This document shows positions 36,275-48,707 of a DNA stretch of 64,000 nt, piece by piece. Below the pieces are notes generated by a model. The model did not search any database. It saw only the letters and a list, made by a program, of their open reading frames with translations, and was not told the origin of the DNA. Source of the DNA: Dichotomocladium elegans (Eukaryota > Mucoromycota > Mucoromycetes > Mucorales > Lichtheimiaceae). Numbering within the stretch: the stretch's first letter is position 1; each line of letters begins with the position of its first letter. Position numbers and translations under genes: made by a program. Where the stretch lies: positions 1,860,001 through 1,924,000 of the forward strand of contig JAIXMN010000002.1 of assembly GCA_025716815.1 (NCBI GenBank). The letters are read 5' to 3'.

Positions 36275-36688
36275 CATTCTGCGGCCGCGTCTCTATTCCC
36301 CCGGCCTCTGTTTGGCGGCGCGATGGAAGGAAAGGAAATGTTGTGGAACGAATAAACTTGCAATTATGCCCCTGTTGTGAGATCGCAGTTAACATGACGC
36401 ACCTTCACTCTCTTTCTTAAATCAGAAATACTGAAGGTCGGGTATAGGAGATGGAAATGACCGTCTTGATGAATTGAATTTATTAGAGATGTGTATGTAT
36501 AAGGCTAGAAGTAATGTGTGATTGAGTGTGAATGTAAAAGGGAGAAGAGAAGGAGCCCGTATAACAAACATGCTCTACTATTATTGCTACTACTGTCCCA
36601 TCGATGAACATGAAAGAGTGGCGAGTGTTGTTGTTGTTGGTGTTAAGAGGGAGACTTTATACAGAAATTAGGTGGAGATGCATTTCTA
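36275..36688. other. Convergent 3' flanks of SmD1 and the C2H2 gene
   Basis: About 410 bp between two convergent gene ends. No gene is supported. Confidence 0.45.
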
Positions 36689-38036
36689 TCATACTCGAGC
36701 CTGCTGAGGATGAACAGTAGGTGCGCTAGTGGATGGATGGTGGTGACGGTTGTATCGTTTGGCAGCATGACCTTGGACGCGTTCATGGCGTCGTAGAGCA
36801 TCCATACGTGTGAACTTTTTGCCACACTGGCTGCAGTAGCAGAACGGACGATTCTTCATGTGAATTGACTGGTGTCTCGAGAGATCGTAGGATCGACGAA
36901 AGGTCTGACCGCAGATGCGGCCCGAGGCGTCATCCATTGCATGCTCACACAGGAACTGACCAGGTGTCCTAGGGCTTAATGCGTCTGAAACGCGCCGATG
37001 GAGCGACGTTCTTGCGACGGAGGACGCTCGGCGAGAGGTGCCAGTAGAAGAAGCTGCGGCAGGAGCGAAGCCGGATGAGGTGGAGGATGCGGTATTGGCG
37101 GGCGAGCAGGGTGTCTGTGGAGGCGAACGGATGACGGCAGCGTCGTAAGAAAACTGCCGATGGATGGGTGCGAGCTGGGTATGCGTGTCATGAGTATTAC
37201 TATTGTTATCGTTAATGCTATTATTATCATGTGCTGTGAGAGAGGTAATGGCCGGTAATGTAATAGGTGGATTGCTGCCAAGGCTATTTCCTGGTTGGAG
37301 CGGCTGCGGCGATGGCGGTGCTGTGGATGGCCGGCGAAAGTCGAGCGGATGCACAATGGTGGGGAGCGATGCTGCCGATGACGTCTCGAAAAGTGATGAC
37401 CGGTGCTGGTTGTGCGGGGTCAGTGGAAGATCAGGCAACTTTCGAGTCATCAGCTGATGGTCTGCCGAGGCCGAACGCTGTTTCTTGGCCATCGGCCGAG
37501 TTTCGTCCATATCACTTTCGTCATCATCGTCGTTATCCAGTGAGATACCCGAGTCCTTACGGATCGAGCAGGATGAAGCGTCTGTGTCGATGTCCATCAT
37601 CATTGCCATGCTGCTTTTCCTCTTGTTCGCTGAAGTCATACTAGAGCAAGTGCTGATGCTGCTCGATCGTCGACTGCCGGCGTAGTGGTCCGGTGACCAC
37701 CGCAGCACGGTCGGCTTGATCACCGGGATATCGCGAAACGGCGAAGATATTGATGGAGTCGGAGACGCTATTGAGAACTTCATTCAGTATACCCCGAGCA
37801 CTTATCCAGAACGAAAGATGAAGTCATCCATCCTTACATGGATGCACAGGCATACTCTCACGTCGAGGCAGATACGCCGGGGGAGAGAGCGTACGGGCTC
37901 GTTTGCGCTGCAAAGCAAGCTCGAGATAGTGGCGGTCTGACATTTGCTTCAAAGCTACTTGCAGTGATTGATCATCGTGCAAAATAGCGCCTCCATGGTG
38001 TCTAGTATTCTCCAGTGTAACATAATAGTCATTCAT
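36689..38036 (-). CDS. C2H2 zinc-finger transcription factor
   Basis: Putative sequence-specific DNA-binding regulator. Exons 38036-37838 and 37767-36689 join across a 70-nt intron to give 425 aa. The N-terminal 300 residues are low-complexity: Ser-rich, a Met run (AMMMDID), an acidic run (LDNDDDDESDMDE), then Pro- and Asn-rich. Two C-terminal fingers follow: finger 1 (CEHAMDDASGRIC, then FRRSYDLSRHQSIH) has an unusually long 11-residue Cys-Cys loop; finger 2 (CSQCGKKFTRMDALRRH) is standard C-x2-C-x12-H with a 5-residue His-His gap. The last 25 residues are basic and His-rich. The exon-1 start MNDYYVTLEN was chosen because the splice keeps frame and extends the protein; an unspliced start at 37783 is also open. 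Targets are unknown. Confidence 0.85.
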
Positions 38037-40731
38037 GCTAATGCCCTAAATGCACCAAAGCAATAACCGAGCTCTTGGTTAGTCATGAGGGAGGGGGAGA
38101 AAAAAGGGGGAGAAGCTGAAGGAGAGGCCAGGGGAATCGCCAAATGAACTGACTTAGCGAGATCTTACTTGATGAGAGACTGTTTGTCGTATCTTATCGA
38201 GGAGTTCCTCAAATCGGGGAACTTTGTTTTGATAGATGCAGAGATGCAAAGGGAAACTGAATGACTTCTCCTCGACTCGAACGCTTTGACATAGAGAGAG
38301 GTCAAACCGTGGGTTTACGATTCTCTTATCCGAATGTATCGCAGATTTTACCTGAATCGATAAATTGTTTTATACATCGTGAGCAGGATGTGTAGGAGAA
38401 GAAATGATGTATGTGTAAGGGATAATAAACTGTAGTGGTCGAGAAAATAAAAAGAGTGGGCGGGGTGAGTGCTTTTTCGGGAAAGAGAGATAGAACAAGA
38501 GGAAAGAGCAGTCGAAAGATCAAGGACGAATGGGCTAATTTATATTCCTTGCAGTCAAGTGTACGTTCGTGTGTCTGAAAAGGGTCCGTTTGTAATAGTT
38601 AAAATCAGCAAATGCACGAAGGGGTGGCGAACCTATCGTTACCCGTGTCCTTTTTAGCTCTTTCCGACCATACGCACGCTCACTCACCCACTCACCCACT
38701 CACTTGGCTCCTCTCCCTCCCTCCTTGTGTCTTTTTACCCCGTTGTATTCTAAAACCAGGCTTGAACAATTGCCAGCATCGTCAATCCAGTCAGACAAAA
38801 CGATACACTTATTCATCATCCTCTCCTTTGGCCTTTGAATACATTGCTTACGAAGTAAAACCTACCATCTTAGTTTAACTGACATTCAACTTAACTCACC
38901 GAGATTTGCCTCATGTACATTACGCAACAGCATCCTTCCATTCCCCCTCCCTTCCTTTGCATGTGGTCGACGCAAACGTGGGATCTCCTCACCAGGCTCA
39001 CACTGCTTGTTGCTTTTTGGGGCAATGTCTGCTCCTATACTTATAAATAATGCGTCGCTTGCTGCCTCATTACTGTCTTTGACTTATCGCCACACCATCC
39101 ATCCTGTAAATAACATCTCCTTCTTCCTTCTACCCGTTGGTTCCTCTTACGTCTTCTTATTTTGGGAAGCGAATACAAGAGATGAAAAGATGATATTAAA
39201 GCCTCTCTCACTCTCTTTCTCTCCCTTCCCCCTTGCAGTCTAGGGTCTCTATCCCGTATTCATAATTTAGTTGTGGCACACATATCGACTCGGAAATGAA
39301 GAGCAACCACAATGAATCGTTTCGACAACCTAGTCGAGTGCCCATTTCTTTCTTTTGAGTTGCAAAACAAACTAAATTAAAGTTCTAGTTTTTGTTATAT
39401 ACAAATTTGCTTAATAGCACGGAATTCTTTTTATATGCTTAGTGCGTTTTGCTGTTGTCGTTTCTGCGCCGCCCTGCTGCATGATTAGCCGATCTCCATA
39501 AACCCGCTTTTAATAGAGAGAAAGAGAGAAAAAGAGAGAGCGAGAGAGAACATGTGTATGTATGTTGGGTGCGATTGAGTGATCAGCCAATGGCATGCAC
39601 CTATCCCTAGGGTATATATGTGGGGCAACAGCAGTAAATTCAGGGAACGGGGCATTAGATGTTGTATTAGTACACCGAACACATGCGATGGGATTCTATC
39701 GGATGGCATCCGTGGTTTACCTTTTGTACGAATTATTGGTTTTGTAATCGCTAATATCACCCCTCCTTATTGTATTCGCAGTCTCGCTCTCTCTCTTTAT
39801 TAGGTCAATTCTATCGAGCCCAAATACTCACTGCTCTCAATCTCTTCTTTTTGTTCCTCCTCAGCTTCTCCTATTTTATATTGATCTGCATAGACCATGG
39901 TATATAATTTCTGGACAATGGGCAATATGGCGCACAACCACTCTGTCGATCAATGCGGCTCTGATCATTTTCTTTCTCGAGTGCATCCTGCGCACACGTC
40001 CCAGTAACAATGGGAGCCCAGTTTGGATGAACGATCGTCTAGGTGCAGCAGAGTTGATTTCCATGGATGGATGCCCGATGTCCAAATGTCAACTAGCAAA
40101 ATGCGGGTCTTCTCTTTCTCTCCTTCCGCCTCATCCCTCTCTCTCACCCCCCAAGGTGACACACAAATGTACGCACAGATGTTCGGCGACGAAAGAGTGG
40201 ATCCAGATGCTCGCTTTCTGAACAAAATGATTCTGGTTATCTTTTTCAATTTCGGTTTCTTCTTTCTTGTTTTGTTCTTTTTTTAAGAAAAAAAGGTGAA
40301 TATGCTGTTTTCAAGGAGAAATAGAGGAGGTGGCAGATTCGACGAGGCAATATTCAATACGGTTGCACTCTCCTCCACCCCCATCCTCTTTTTTTATTGT
40401 CTCTTATAATCTCTCTCCGTCTTGATAGCCATGTCAACCTATTCAGGGTTTTCTTACAGAAGATATTGAGGGGAACTGTTTCATTTGGATTCATGACACG
40501 ATGTGCTAATCAGACTTTTCTTCCTACACCCTCACACACACTCCCGCGCAACCAACGCGTGTCGTAGGCATCAATTATCCATGCAATAAAGTAAGATCTG
40601 TACTTTGTTTTTCAGCCGACAGTGTCAAACAAAAGGCATAAATGATTTATAAAATGTACTTTTTCCTCTTGCTCTTCTTCCTTAGGTTTGAAGGTAAGGG
40701 GTGGGGGATAGATGGGAGGCGGCTAGACACT
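38037..40731. other. Long intergenic region
   Basis: About 2.7 kb between two minus-strand genes, rich in pyrimidine/purine strings (for example CTCACC repeats near 38680-38705 and GAGAGA near 39520-39550). No coding region, RNA gene or transposon is supported. The left part should hold the promoter of the C2H2 gene. Confidence 0.4.
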
Positions 40732-42982
40732 TCATTCCTCCGAGGGTCCGCTGGTGATAACATCGTCAATCTTCAGAATCATTTTGACGAGTTGCGTTGC
40801 CAAAAGGAACTGCTGTCGCTTAGAGATCAACGGATCATACACGTGTAACTCCTTCATATCTACCAAGAGAAAGGATGTCAAGATGCGATCCATGTGAACA
40901 GTCATTGCCTTACCATTCGTGTTCTTGTACAGGCAATTCACACCAAGACGAGAGTTGCCCGTTGTCGCTTGCAGCGCTTTCACCTCGGCCAAGGTTTCAA
41001 TGGGTGATAGACCAGAATTCTCGGCAAGGGCCAAGGGGGTGGCATCCAGCGCATCGGCAAATGCACGCATGGCATATTGTTCGATAGATGAAATCTATAG
41101 AGATACATACGTTTGACGTCTGCCTCCCTACCGCTGGCTTCTCCCGCCCACCTCCTTATTTATTTGCTTACCTCATCCGCAACCTTCGCAACCGCCAACG
41201 AGCAGCTGATCTCTGCCGCACCGCCTCCATAAACAACACGATTGTCACGAACTAAGTTTCGGACTGCGCAGATGGCATCGTGTAACGACCGCTTGGCTTC
41301 ATCGATAATCTAAGCATGCATATCGTTCTGTGAGTTATGTCACGTGGTACTTCCTCTTTACTCACCATCTTGTTACCGCCACGAACAAACACCGTAACAG
41401 CCCGGCTATTGGCGCACTCTTCTATCACAAGCATGCGGTCTTTGGTTGTACCAAACGTGAGCTCGCGCACAATGCCAGCCTTGCCGAGCTTCTCAGGAGT
41501 CAGGTCCTCAAAGCGAGGCACAATGCGACCATTCGTGGCAATTGCAATCAGCTCAATTTCTGGACCGCCAACCCAGCGTACAGCAGGGAGCTTGTTCTGG
41601 AGAAGCAAGTGATTTGCTTCGTCATCAAAGCCCCACTGGCAAATTACGAGGTTGGCTCCAGAGTCCTTGACTTTCTTGATCATTTCCTCAAACTTGGCTT
41701 TCTCGTATTCTTGAAGTTTCTTGTATTCCTCTACTGATGTGATATCAAGCTTATGCTTAGTCTTTGGTCGTGGGGGTTCGAAAGCGCATGTCAGAATCGC
41801 CAGCTTAGCATCTCGCACTTCGCGCGGCATCTGCGGATGTGACATGTCTTTGTCGATAACCACACCGTGTACGAGCGTCGTGTCCAGCAGCGACCCGCCC
41901 ATCTTGCCGTCCACCTTGATGAGCTCAAAGTCAACATCCTTGCGCTCCAGATCGGCAACTGCCAGTACGGCATCCACAGCAATATCCGCAAATTTTTCGT
42001 GATACTTTGAAACACTAGCAAGCGAGATCAGGATGGTTAATGCGATACTGGTCGCAATATGGCCGTTCGCCGAAGATCTCACATTTTGCTGCCCAAGCTT
42101 GTCATCGCCGTCTTTTTAAGATTGCTAGTGTTCTCCTTGCTGAATTCAATGGTGTCAGAGATCTTTTCAAGATGCTCAACAGCCACGTTACAGGCACGTT
42201 CGAAGCCGTCAGCAATTCGAATAGGGTGGATGCCCCGGTCCAGAAGCTGTTCGCACTGCTCGAGTAGTGCACCGGCAAGTACTGTGTCAAACCCCACCCC
42301 ATCATAGTATACCTATCAGTATCTCTCCCTAAGTTCCATTTTCTGAAAACTCACCGACGACACCCGTTGTGCCATCACCGATCTCATCATCCTGGCTCTT
42401 GGACAACTGAACAAGGAGTTTTGCAATCTGATGCTCAACTTGCATTTGATCGAGGATGGTGGCGCCGTCATTTGTCACTGTAATATCACCGTCGGGCGAA
42501 ATGAGGATCTTGTCAAGTCCTGATTGGAGCCATTAATCAATTTCGTGTTGCATTCTGCTGCATTTTTGACGAGAAAAAAATAGGTTATATTCAAACGCAC
42601 CTCGGGGTCCGAGTGATGTGCGGATGATACTGGACACAGTCTTCGCAGCGAGAATGTGGGACTAGATGGGATGTAAAAAAGCATTATCAGCCAGGTTCAC
42701 TTCCTAAACCAAATGTCTTCCTCATCTGAATGCGTGCAATGGGTCTTTGAAAGGAGGAAAGGATAACATATCCTCAATGGGACCTGTGAGTTCCTCCAAT
42801 CGTGATGGAACAAGCATGTTTCATGCTATTAGAGGAAAGATGCAGATCATAGAACAACTTACGCGAATGGCATCGAGTCCGGACAATCTCGACTTTTTTT
42901 GACCCTCACGAACAATGATGAAGGGTCTGCCATACTCATCCGTAGCGTAAACGGCGGAATTGGGATCAATGTTGGCTGCCAT
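40732..42982 (-). CDS. CCT5: T-complex protein 1 subunit epsilon (CCT5)
   Basis: Subunit of the cytosolic group II chaperonin TRiC/CCT that folds actin and tubulin. Eight exons (42982-42863, 42661-42601, 42519-42355, 42281-42083, 42014-41366, 41309-41172, 41094-40914, 40859-40732) give 546 aa (human 541). Landmarks: [52 protein letters not shown] (ATP site), [69 protein letters not shown] (second nucleotide loop), [20 protein letters not shown] and [11 protein letters not shown]. The epsilon assignment rests on the [15 protein letters not shown] and [14 protein letters not shown] stretches. The last intron (40913-40860, 54 nt) is a multiple of three and has no stop, so unspliced RNA stays in frame. 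Confidence 0.96.
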
Positions 42983-43284
42983 TCTGTCGTTTAAATCAAA
43001 GGAGCTGCCTCGCGTAACCTTGTCGGTCCACGATTTTGGCTTTTTTTTTTGACAGGCAGCTTTTGCTGGTACCGCGCGGCGGGCGGGGCATCACAATCAT
43101 CTGAGCCACGTGAGGGTTGGGGGAGGGGTTCAAAGACGCGGTACTTCTTTTTTATTGGCGTGTCTCAGTTGAAAACCCAAGGGCTTTCGCATGATCCCCT
43201 GTTAAAATTGAATAAGCTCAAGAGGGAAATGAAGGTGTTTTTGATTTTCTTGTCTTCCTGTTTTTTGAAGCTGCTCCCTCTGTG
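42983..43284. promoter_or_regulatory. Divergent promoter region, CCT5 / PH-domain gene
   Basis: 302 bp between divergent start codons, so it must hold both promoters. It has a GC-rich block (about 43070-43090), unlike the AT-rich surroundings, and a palindromic CACGTG E-box at 43107-43112. Use of the E-box is inference only. Confidence 0.45.
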
Positions 43285-44264
43285 ATGGAGTTTAGCCTTT
43301 CATTCGCAACATCAAATAAAAACCCGTCTAGTCTGCTGGGCGTATTCTACGCCGACGCCATGCGCGAGATACGATTGCTAGATGCTATTATTAAGCGAGA
43401 CCGTCGCCGTCGCAACAGCCTCCCTTCAGACAATGGCAATGAGAGCGACCTCCGTGGGGTAGAAAGACCATCGGAGAATCCCAGAGTCCGGATCGCGCCG
43501 CACAGCAATTACATTGCTAGCGACGTCAAAACAAACCCGTATCAAGGACCACAGACGTTTGCTGCCGCTGGGTTCGTACGGTCCTTAGAATTCCTTGACA
43601 AAGATACCTCGCACCTTGCCAACCTCTCTCAAGGCGTCAGTCTTGGTAGTTTGGATGGCCTGACTGCCACTGCAAGCCCCGCCATTAATCAAGAACCATC
43701 GCCACCCTACACCTGCACCGTGTATAAAATGGGAAACGTCCGTGTGAAGCAAGAGTGTACTGCCACCGGATCCTCTCTCAAGAACAAGTCGTGGAGGTAA
43801 GAGGAAATTTTCTCGCTTGAATGGAAACCACAAGAAGAATTCAACATATAGACCATCATAGGAAGCGTTACGTCAAGTTATGGGGTACGCTTTTATACTT
43901 TTACAGCTCCAAACGAGATGCAACGGACCCATCACGTCATCCGCTCCGGACATTATCCATGCAGTGCGTGGAAGCCGGACTAGCGCCTGAATACAACAGA
44001 AAGCTCAGAGTCCTCCGGCTCCGTGTCCCAGGCGGGGAGCAGCTTCTTCTAAAACTCGCCACGCCAAAAGAAATGATTTCATGGGTCGAACACCTGCAGG
44101 CAGCCGCCAATATCAGCGTGGACCTCGACCATAGGAAAATGCCAAGATTCGCTACCATGGTGCGCCCGAACAATAATAATCCCTTTGGTCGCACCTTTAA
44201 CGTTGAGTTGGGCGCTCATCAGCGAACTGTAATTACTGTTTGCAATTCCCGGAACCCATCGTAA
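43285..44264 (+). CDS. PH-domain protein
   Basis: Two exons (43285-43796, 43862-44264) give 304 aa. The first 145 residues are not a known domain but include a basic patch (IKRDRRRRNS) and Ser/Asn-rich text. A pleckstrin-homology domain starts near residue 145: YTCTVYKMGNVRVKQE, then SWRKRYVKLWGTLLYFYSS (the intron falls inside SWR|KRY), then LLLKLATPKEMISWVEHLQA with the conserved C-terminal Trp. About 60 residues follow (FGRTFNVELGAHQRTVI). PH domains bind phosphoinositides or partner proteins; this one resembles the PH module of Sec7-type Arf-GEF proteins, but no Sec7 domain is present. It is probably membrane-associated. Confidence 0.8.
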
Positions 44265-44824
44265 TTCAGCAACTTCAAAATAAAAGCAATATATTACATG
44301 CTGAGACATCATAGCCCTCGATTGCGGCTCATTCGCCTTCCTGCCTTAGGTTAACAAAAAAAGAGGAAACTTTTCAGACAAGGAGAAGCACTCATCCGAC
44401 AAAAAGTGTTGGGTGATCATAAAGACGCGCGTCCGTCTTGTCTTTTCTTCCACCGCGGTCTTCTACAATCTCTCTCGCTGCTCATCCATATAACCTAGAC
44501 TTTTCAAGGTTTGGACAAGGCAATACGATGACAGGAACGACCGATAGATTCGGGTCAGTCATGGTAGTCAATGGCCTTCTCTGCCCATTCCACGATACGA
44601 GCATCCAACGCTCAAAGCACTTGTCTTACTTTTTTTTTGTGAGAGATGGAGAGCTTGTTCGCCCGTACACGTGTCATTTGATTTCTTATTATGCACAAAG
44701 ATTTCTCCCTAAGCACGGCCTCTATTTTTTTGCGATCCTGCAGTCCAAAACTACCTATCTTGGATTATATAATTCGCGCATGATCATTCACTCTCTATCG
44801 TCAAAGTTCGTCCGAATCGTAGAT
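44265..44824. other. Convergent intergenic region
   Basis: About 560 bp between the convergent PH-domain and SDR genes. A 157-codon plus frame (44438-44911) overlaps the SDR 3' end and has no domain; it is treated as chance. Confidence 0.45.
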
Positions 44825-45867
44825 TTACTGATACTCCTTGAGCTCATCAGCATCCCACCTCAGGAACGAGCCAGACAATTCACGTGCGGCTTTCACTGCA
44901 AGACCTGCTAAGACACGACCAGGTTTCTCGGGTGGAACGAGTGCCCCAGACTCATGTAGATCCACGAATTTCTGATAATCTTTATCCATGGATTCTTTGC
45001 CTATAGGTATTGAGAATGTTCAGCTCAATTTGGTTTTTATGTCATCCAAAGTGACCATTTCTTCTTTTCTCTTACCAGTTGAGCGGATAAGGACTTGCAT
45101 GTCCGTATCCACAACACCGGGACGAATTGCAATGGACGTGACTTGCGGTTCTTCAACAGCAAGACTGGAGGTCAGATGGTTAAGAGCCGCTTTGGTGCTT
45201 TGGAGATGGTAAAGGTTGTGAGTAAGCAAGCGCAATTATTTGCAAATGTCAAGTACTCACGCGCCATAGGCAGCCCAACCACGGTAGCCTCTCACGGCGG
45301 CACCAGAGGACACCATCACGATGGATCCATTAGACTTGCGCAAGTAAGGAAGCGTCTTTTGAACCAGCATCAAAACCGAGAAAAGATTGATATCAAAGAG
45401 ACTATTGTTATTGCATGCATGCATGATTTATTCTTGTTTCATAATAATCGATCCTCGCATACTCTCTACTTACCGTTTCCATTCCTCGATCGAGCCAACA
45501 GCAATAGGTGCAATAGGTTCAATCGCACTACGTAAAGAGTTAATTGGCGATCTACGGTTTGCAATCGCGATTTATTCCTCATATATACCTACCCCGCATT
45601 GGCGATCACAGCATCGATTTTGCCCCATTTTTGAATAGTTTTCTCAACGACACGATCAGCCGTCTCTTCAACAGTGACATCGCCTTCAACCAAGAGCAAA
45701 TTATCCTGCTTTCCCTCGGCAGCTACTTCTTCCTGAAGCTTGTTCAGAAGTTCAACATTACGTGCCACTGCAACTACACGAGCTCCACGTGCATAAAGAG
45801 CATCGAGCGCAGCTGCTTTACCAATGCCGCGAGAAGCACCGGTGACTATAACGACGGGTAAGGACAT
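44825..45867 (-). CDS. Short-chain dehydrogenase/reductase (SDR), YIR035C/IRC24-like
   Basis: NAD(P)-dependent oxidoreductase of the classical SDR type; the substrate is unknown. Five exons (45867-45593, 45527-45474, 45401-45261, 45197-45076, 45000-44825) give 255 aa, normal length. Rossmann motif TGASRGIG at residues 9-16; NAG motif in IDAVIANAGAIEP; IVMVSSGAAV supplies the catalytic Ser; Y155-GAT-K159 is the YxxxK pair; IRPGVVDTDMQ follows. Resemblance to yeast YIR035C/Irc24 is from family recall. Intron boundaries disrupt NAG and YGATK, so the unspliced frames are misleading. A decayed second copy lies upstream on the same strand, implying tandem duplication. Confidence 0.93.
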
Positions 45868-46994
45868 TCCAAAAAGTAGTTTTAGTATCCCAGGAAAAGG
45901 AGGCTTGGATGAATTGAATGTTTCTTTATTATCAACCCTTCCGTTTTCTCATCCCGACAAACGGAGCGTCGTTATGGGCTTTTTGGTAATAGGAAGAGTC
46001 TTTTTAAGTTTTGTGCAAGGGTGGGAGCTCGCGTTAGTGGCGGAAATTAGTTTACCCGCTCTGCAGGATTATTCCTTGGCCATTCCCCAATGAGCAGAAC
46101 TTTTTTGTATGCGGGATATGAAAATAGCGCGGAGTTGCTGACATCGCTGTCAAACTCCCTGGGCGTGTTATCATGGATAATTATCAGCAGCGAGGGCAGT
46201 ATTTCTGTGTGCTTCAATAACTTCTCGGGGGGAGAGCGTTTTTTATGGGGCCTGAAGGTGCAGTGACAACGCTGTTTAAGGATGATATTGCGTGCTTCGT
46301 TGATAGCAACTATCCCTATATCAGAATGACCAACCATTCACACATGGAATATGCATCTACTAAGTCAATGGTGACCCTTTATCACAGCAATAGTCTTGCA
46401 GTTAAACGTCATTGGCACATGTTAATCTGTAAAATTTACGCATATCAGATCACCATCTTCTTTCAGCAACTGCGAAACACATGTAAAATAACATGGATGC
46501 AGCCCATGTTCCTCAAGCTGGAATGATATGAAATCGCCATTGCCTGTCGTCCTGTTCACCCCCCCCATAGGCAAACACTTTCTTCCATTGATCATGACAG
46601 CCGGAGGATACAACGCAGGAAGGTATTCGTTGCGTAATACTGTACATATATGATGGTACTTCAATGTCTTCTCTCTCGGGAATTCTCAGAAGACATACTT
46701 AGCAATCCGCTGCATATGCTTGATGAGACAACATAGTAACAGGCTCGATCTTCTACTTTTCTATTGACATTCTCATTTAATCTGTATGTCCACCGGGGCA
46801 CACGGAAACGTCTCGGCTTATTACACTATCTATCGAAACGCAAATATTATACACTGATCGCATGCCGTATAAATATCTTTCAACTTAGTTTGGGGTTCAT
46901 CCACTGGTCCCCACGCCTAAGTTATGAACGTTTAGAAGTACATCAGACATAAGAAGAAAAGAGCAGCTCATGCGAACGCGTAATCCTTTTTTTT
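45868..46994. other. Intergenic with two unrecognised minus frames
   Basis: Between the SDR and its pseudogene. Minus-strand frames at 46422-46664 (NGRKCLPMGGVNRTTGNGDF) and 46047-46337 look protein-like but have no recognised domain and no clear splice partner. Confidence 0.3.
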
Positions 46995-47606
46995 CCTCGG
47001 GTCTCACGTTGCATATTTGTATGTAAAGTCCTAGGAGTGTATGCAATTGACTGGACCTTAGCCTTCTCGACAAGCAGCGTCGCAATGCCATGGTTCAAAG
47101 CAGCCTTTGATTTGAGGTCCATTTGCCATAACAAACATGCTCTGAAAATGGCAATCGGTTTACATACGGTCCCATACATACCACATGACTGGTGCCCTGC
47201 AACGGACTACGCCAGGCGACACTACGATGATGGTCCCTTCTTGGTCCCGTAGGAAGGGGAGAGCCTTTTGGATAAGCGCAACGATGGAGAAAAATTGGCA
47301 TCAAAAGCACTTCATTTCTCTTTTCTTGTGCACTTTCAAGCCAAAAGATCTCCCTCACCACCTCTTTCAATCTATTAAAAGCCCCTGCTCAACGGAAGCG
47401 ACGACACCGAGTACACTGATGATGTATTTAGCATCCCCCACCTTGTTAGCGCGTCTCTGTTTATTTTACCTAGCATTGCGAATCACGATGTAAATACGAC
47501 CCCGGTTGGCAAAGCAGCACGAGCAATATCGCCAAGAGTCTTTTCCTGGGTCCCCGCGCTCGCTATGTTGATGAGCGCATTGACTTTTCCTTCATCGTCA
47601 ATCTCA

Positions 47607-47629
47607 GAGCAACCCCAGCGGTATTTCTA
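47607..47629 (+). repeat. Left terminal inverted repeat of the Harbinger element
   Basis: 23 bp, an exact inverted match to 50224-50246. Flanked outside by TCA. Confidence 0.9.
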
Positions 47630-47842
47630 AAACATAGTGACTTCCCTATATTTAGAAATAGAAATAGAAATGTGCATCCCCAGCGGTTTTTCTAAACGAT
47701 TGCTATTTCCAAAAATTTGCTTCGTGCCAAGGTCCCCGCTTGCTAAAGATAGCAGGGCTCCCTACCGTTTTTCTATATTTCAGTTTCCCCGATAACCTGT
47801 AACTTTGAATACTTCTTTTTACTCGTCCCTTTTTTTTTAAAC

Positions 47843-48699
47843 ATGTCCAACCCTGCTATCACCACCGCCATTGACAACGCTATCTCCAACGTCTCATCGG
47901 GGCCTGTGAGAAAAGGCAATCGAAGCACTGGCTATAAGCCAGATGAGGACAAGATGCTGGCGCATGCTTGGGTCCGCGTCTCCACGGATGGAATCAGCGG
48001 CAACAGCCAAACTGAGAAGGAATTCTGGAGACGCGTACTGGACGATTATGAATCCACCAGACTGTCGAAGTGGGGAGGAAGATATTCCCAGCGAGAGGCG
48101 GGCGGTCTGGCCAGCCGCTGGCAAAAAATAAAGAAGGAGCTCCTGAAGTTTGCCGGCTACAAGGCCAGAGCCGAGCGCGAACGGGGCAGTGGACAGAACG
48201 ATGGCGACGTCGTAAGTACTTGATCCTAGGTGTAGCGGTATATAATATGATAATGGTGATAACTAAATTATGGTGGAAGTATAATGTCGCCAAAGACTTG
48301 TTCCTGGCGGCGGAAGAACGAAGTCTCGACTTCGAGTATGTGTGGCCGATCGTGTGTGATCAGCCATGCTGGCGAGACTGGTCGGCCAAAGGAAAGGGCA
48401 AGGCGTCTAGTGCTGACTCTGGAAATGATGGGGCCGAAGGTTCTGATGCCCGTCCTGCTGGCCGCAAGCAGCAGAAGCTGCTGGAGGAGCGAAAGCGCAA
48501 GTGGGACGAGATCCACGAGAAGAACATCGAGCAAAACGATGCTTTTCTCGTGGAGATGCGCAGGAAGAACACGCTCCTTCAGGAATTGAAGGAGAACGCG
48601 ATCATGTCTGTCAACATGTCGACTTTGACAGACATCCAACGTGCATATTATGAGCATATGCAAAAGGAAATAATGGAGAAGCGAAACATCGCACAATAA
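47843..48699 (+). CDS. Harbinger ORF1: Myb/SANT (trihelix)-like accessory protein
   Basis: DNA-binding partner needed with the transposase for PIF/Harbinger movement (family knowledge). Exons 47843-48211 and 48280-48699 give 262 aa. The Myb-like region is residues 20-90: STGYKPDEDKMLAHAWVRVS, then EFWRRVLDDYE, LSKWGGRYSQREAGGLASRW and QKIKKELLKFAGY. This is the trihelix/NAM-associated arrangement seen in plant and fungal elements. Exon 2 continues VAKDLFLAAEERSLDFEYVW, then a Lys/Ser linker and a Lys/Glu-rich coiled coil (ERKRKWDEIHEKNIEQN). The 68-nt intron has donor GTAAGT and a weaker acceptor GGAAG, chosen because it keeps frame. No damage was seen. Confidence 0.85.
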
Positions 48700-48707
48700 A
48701 AAAATGT

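Noticed and set aside
40732..41070. An unspliced CCT5 C-terminal frame.
   Set aside because: It contains the 54-nt intron 7; alignment to the family requires removal.
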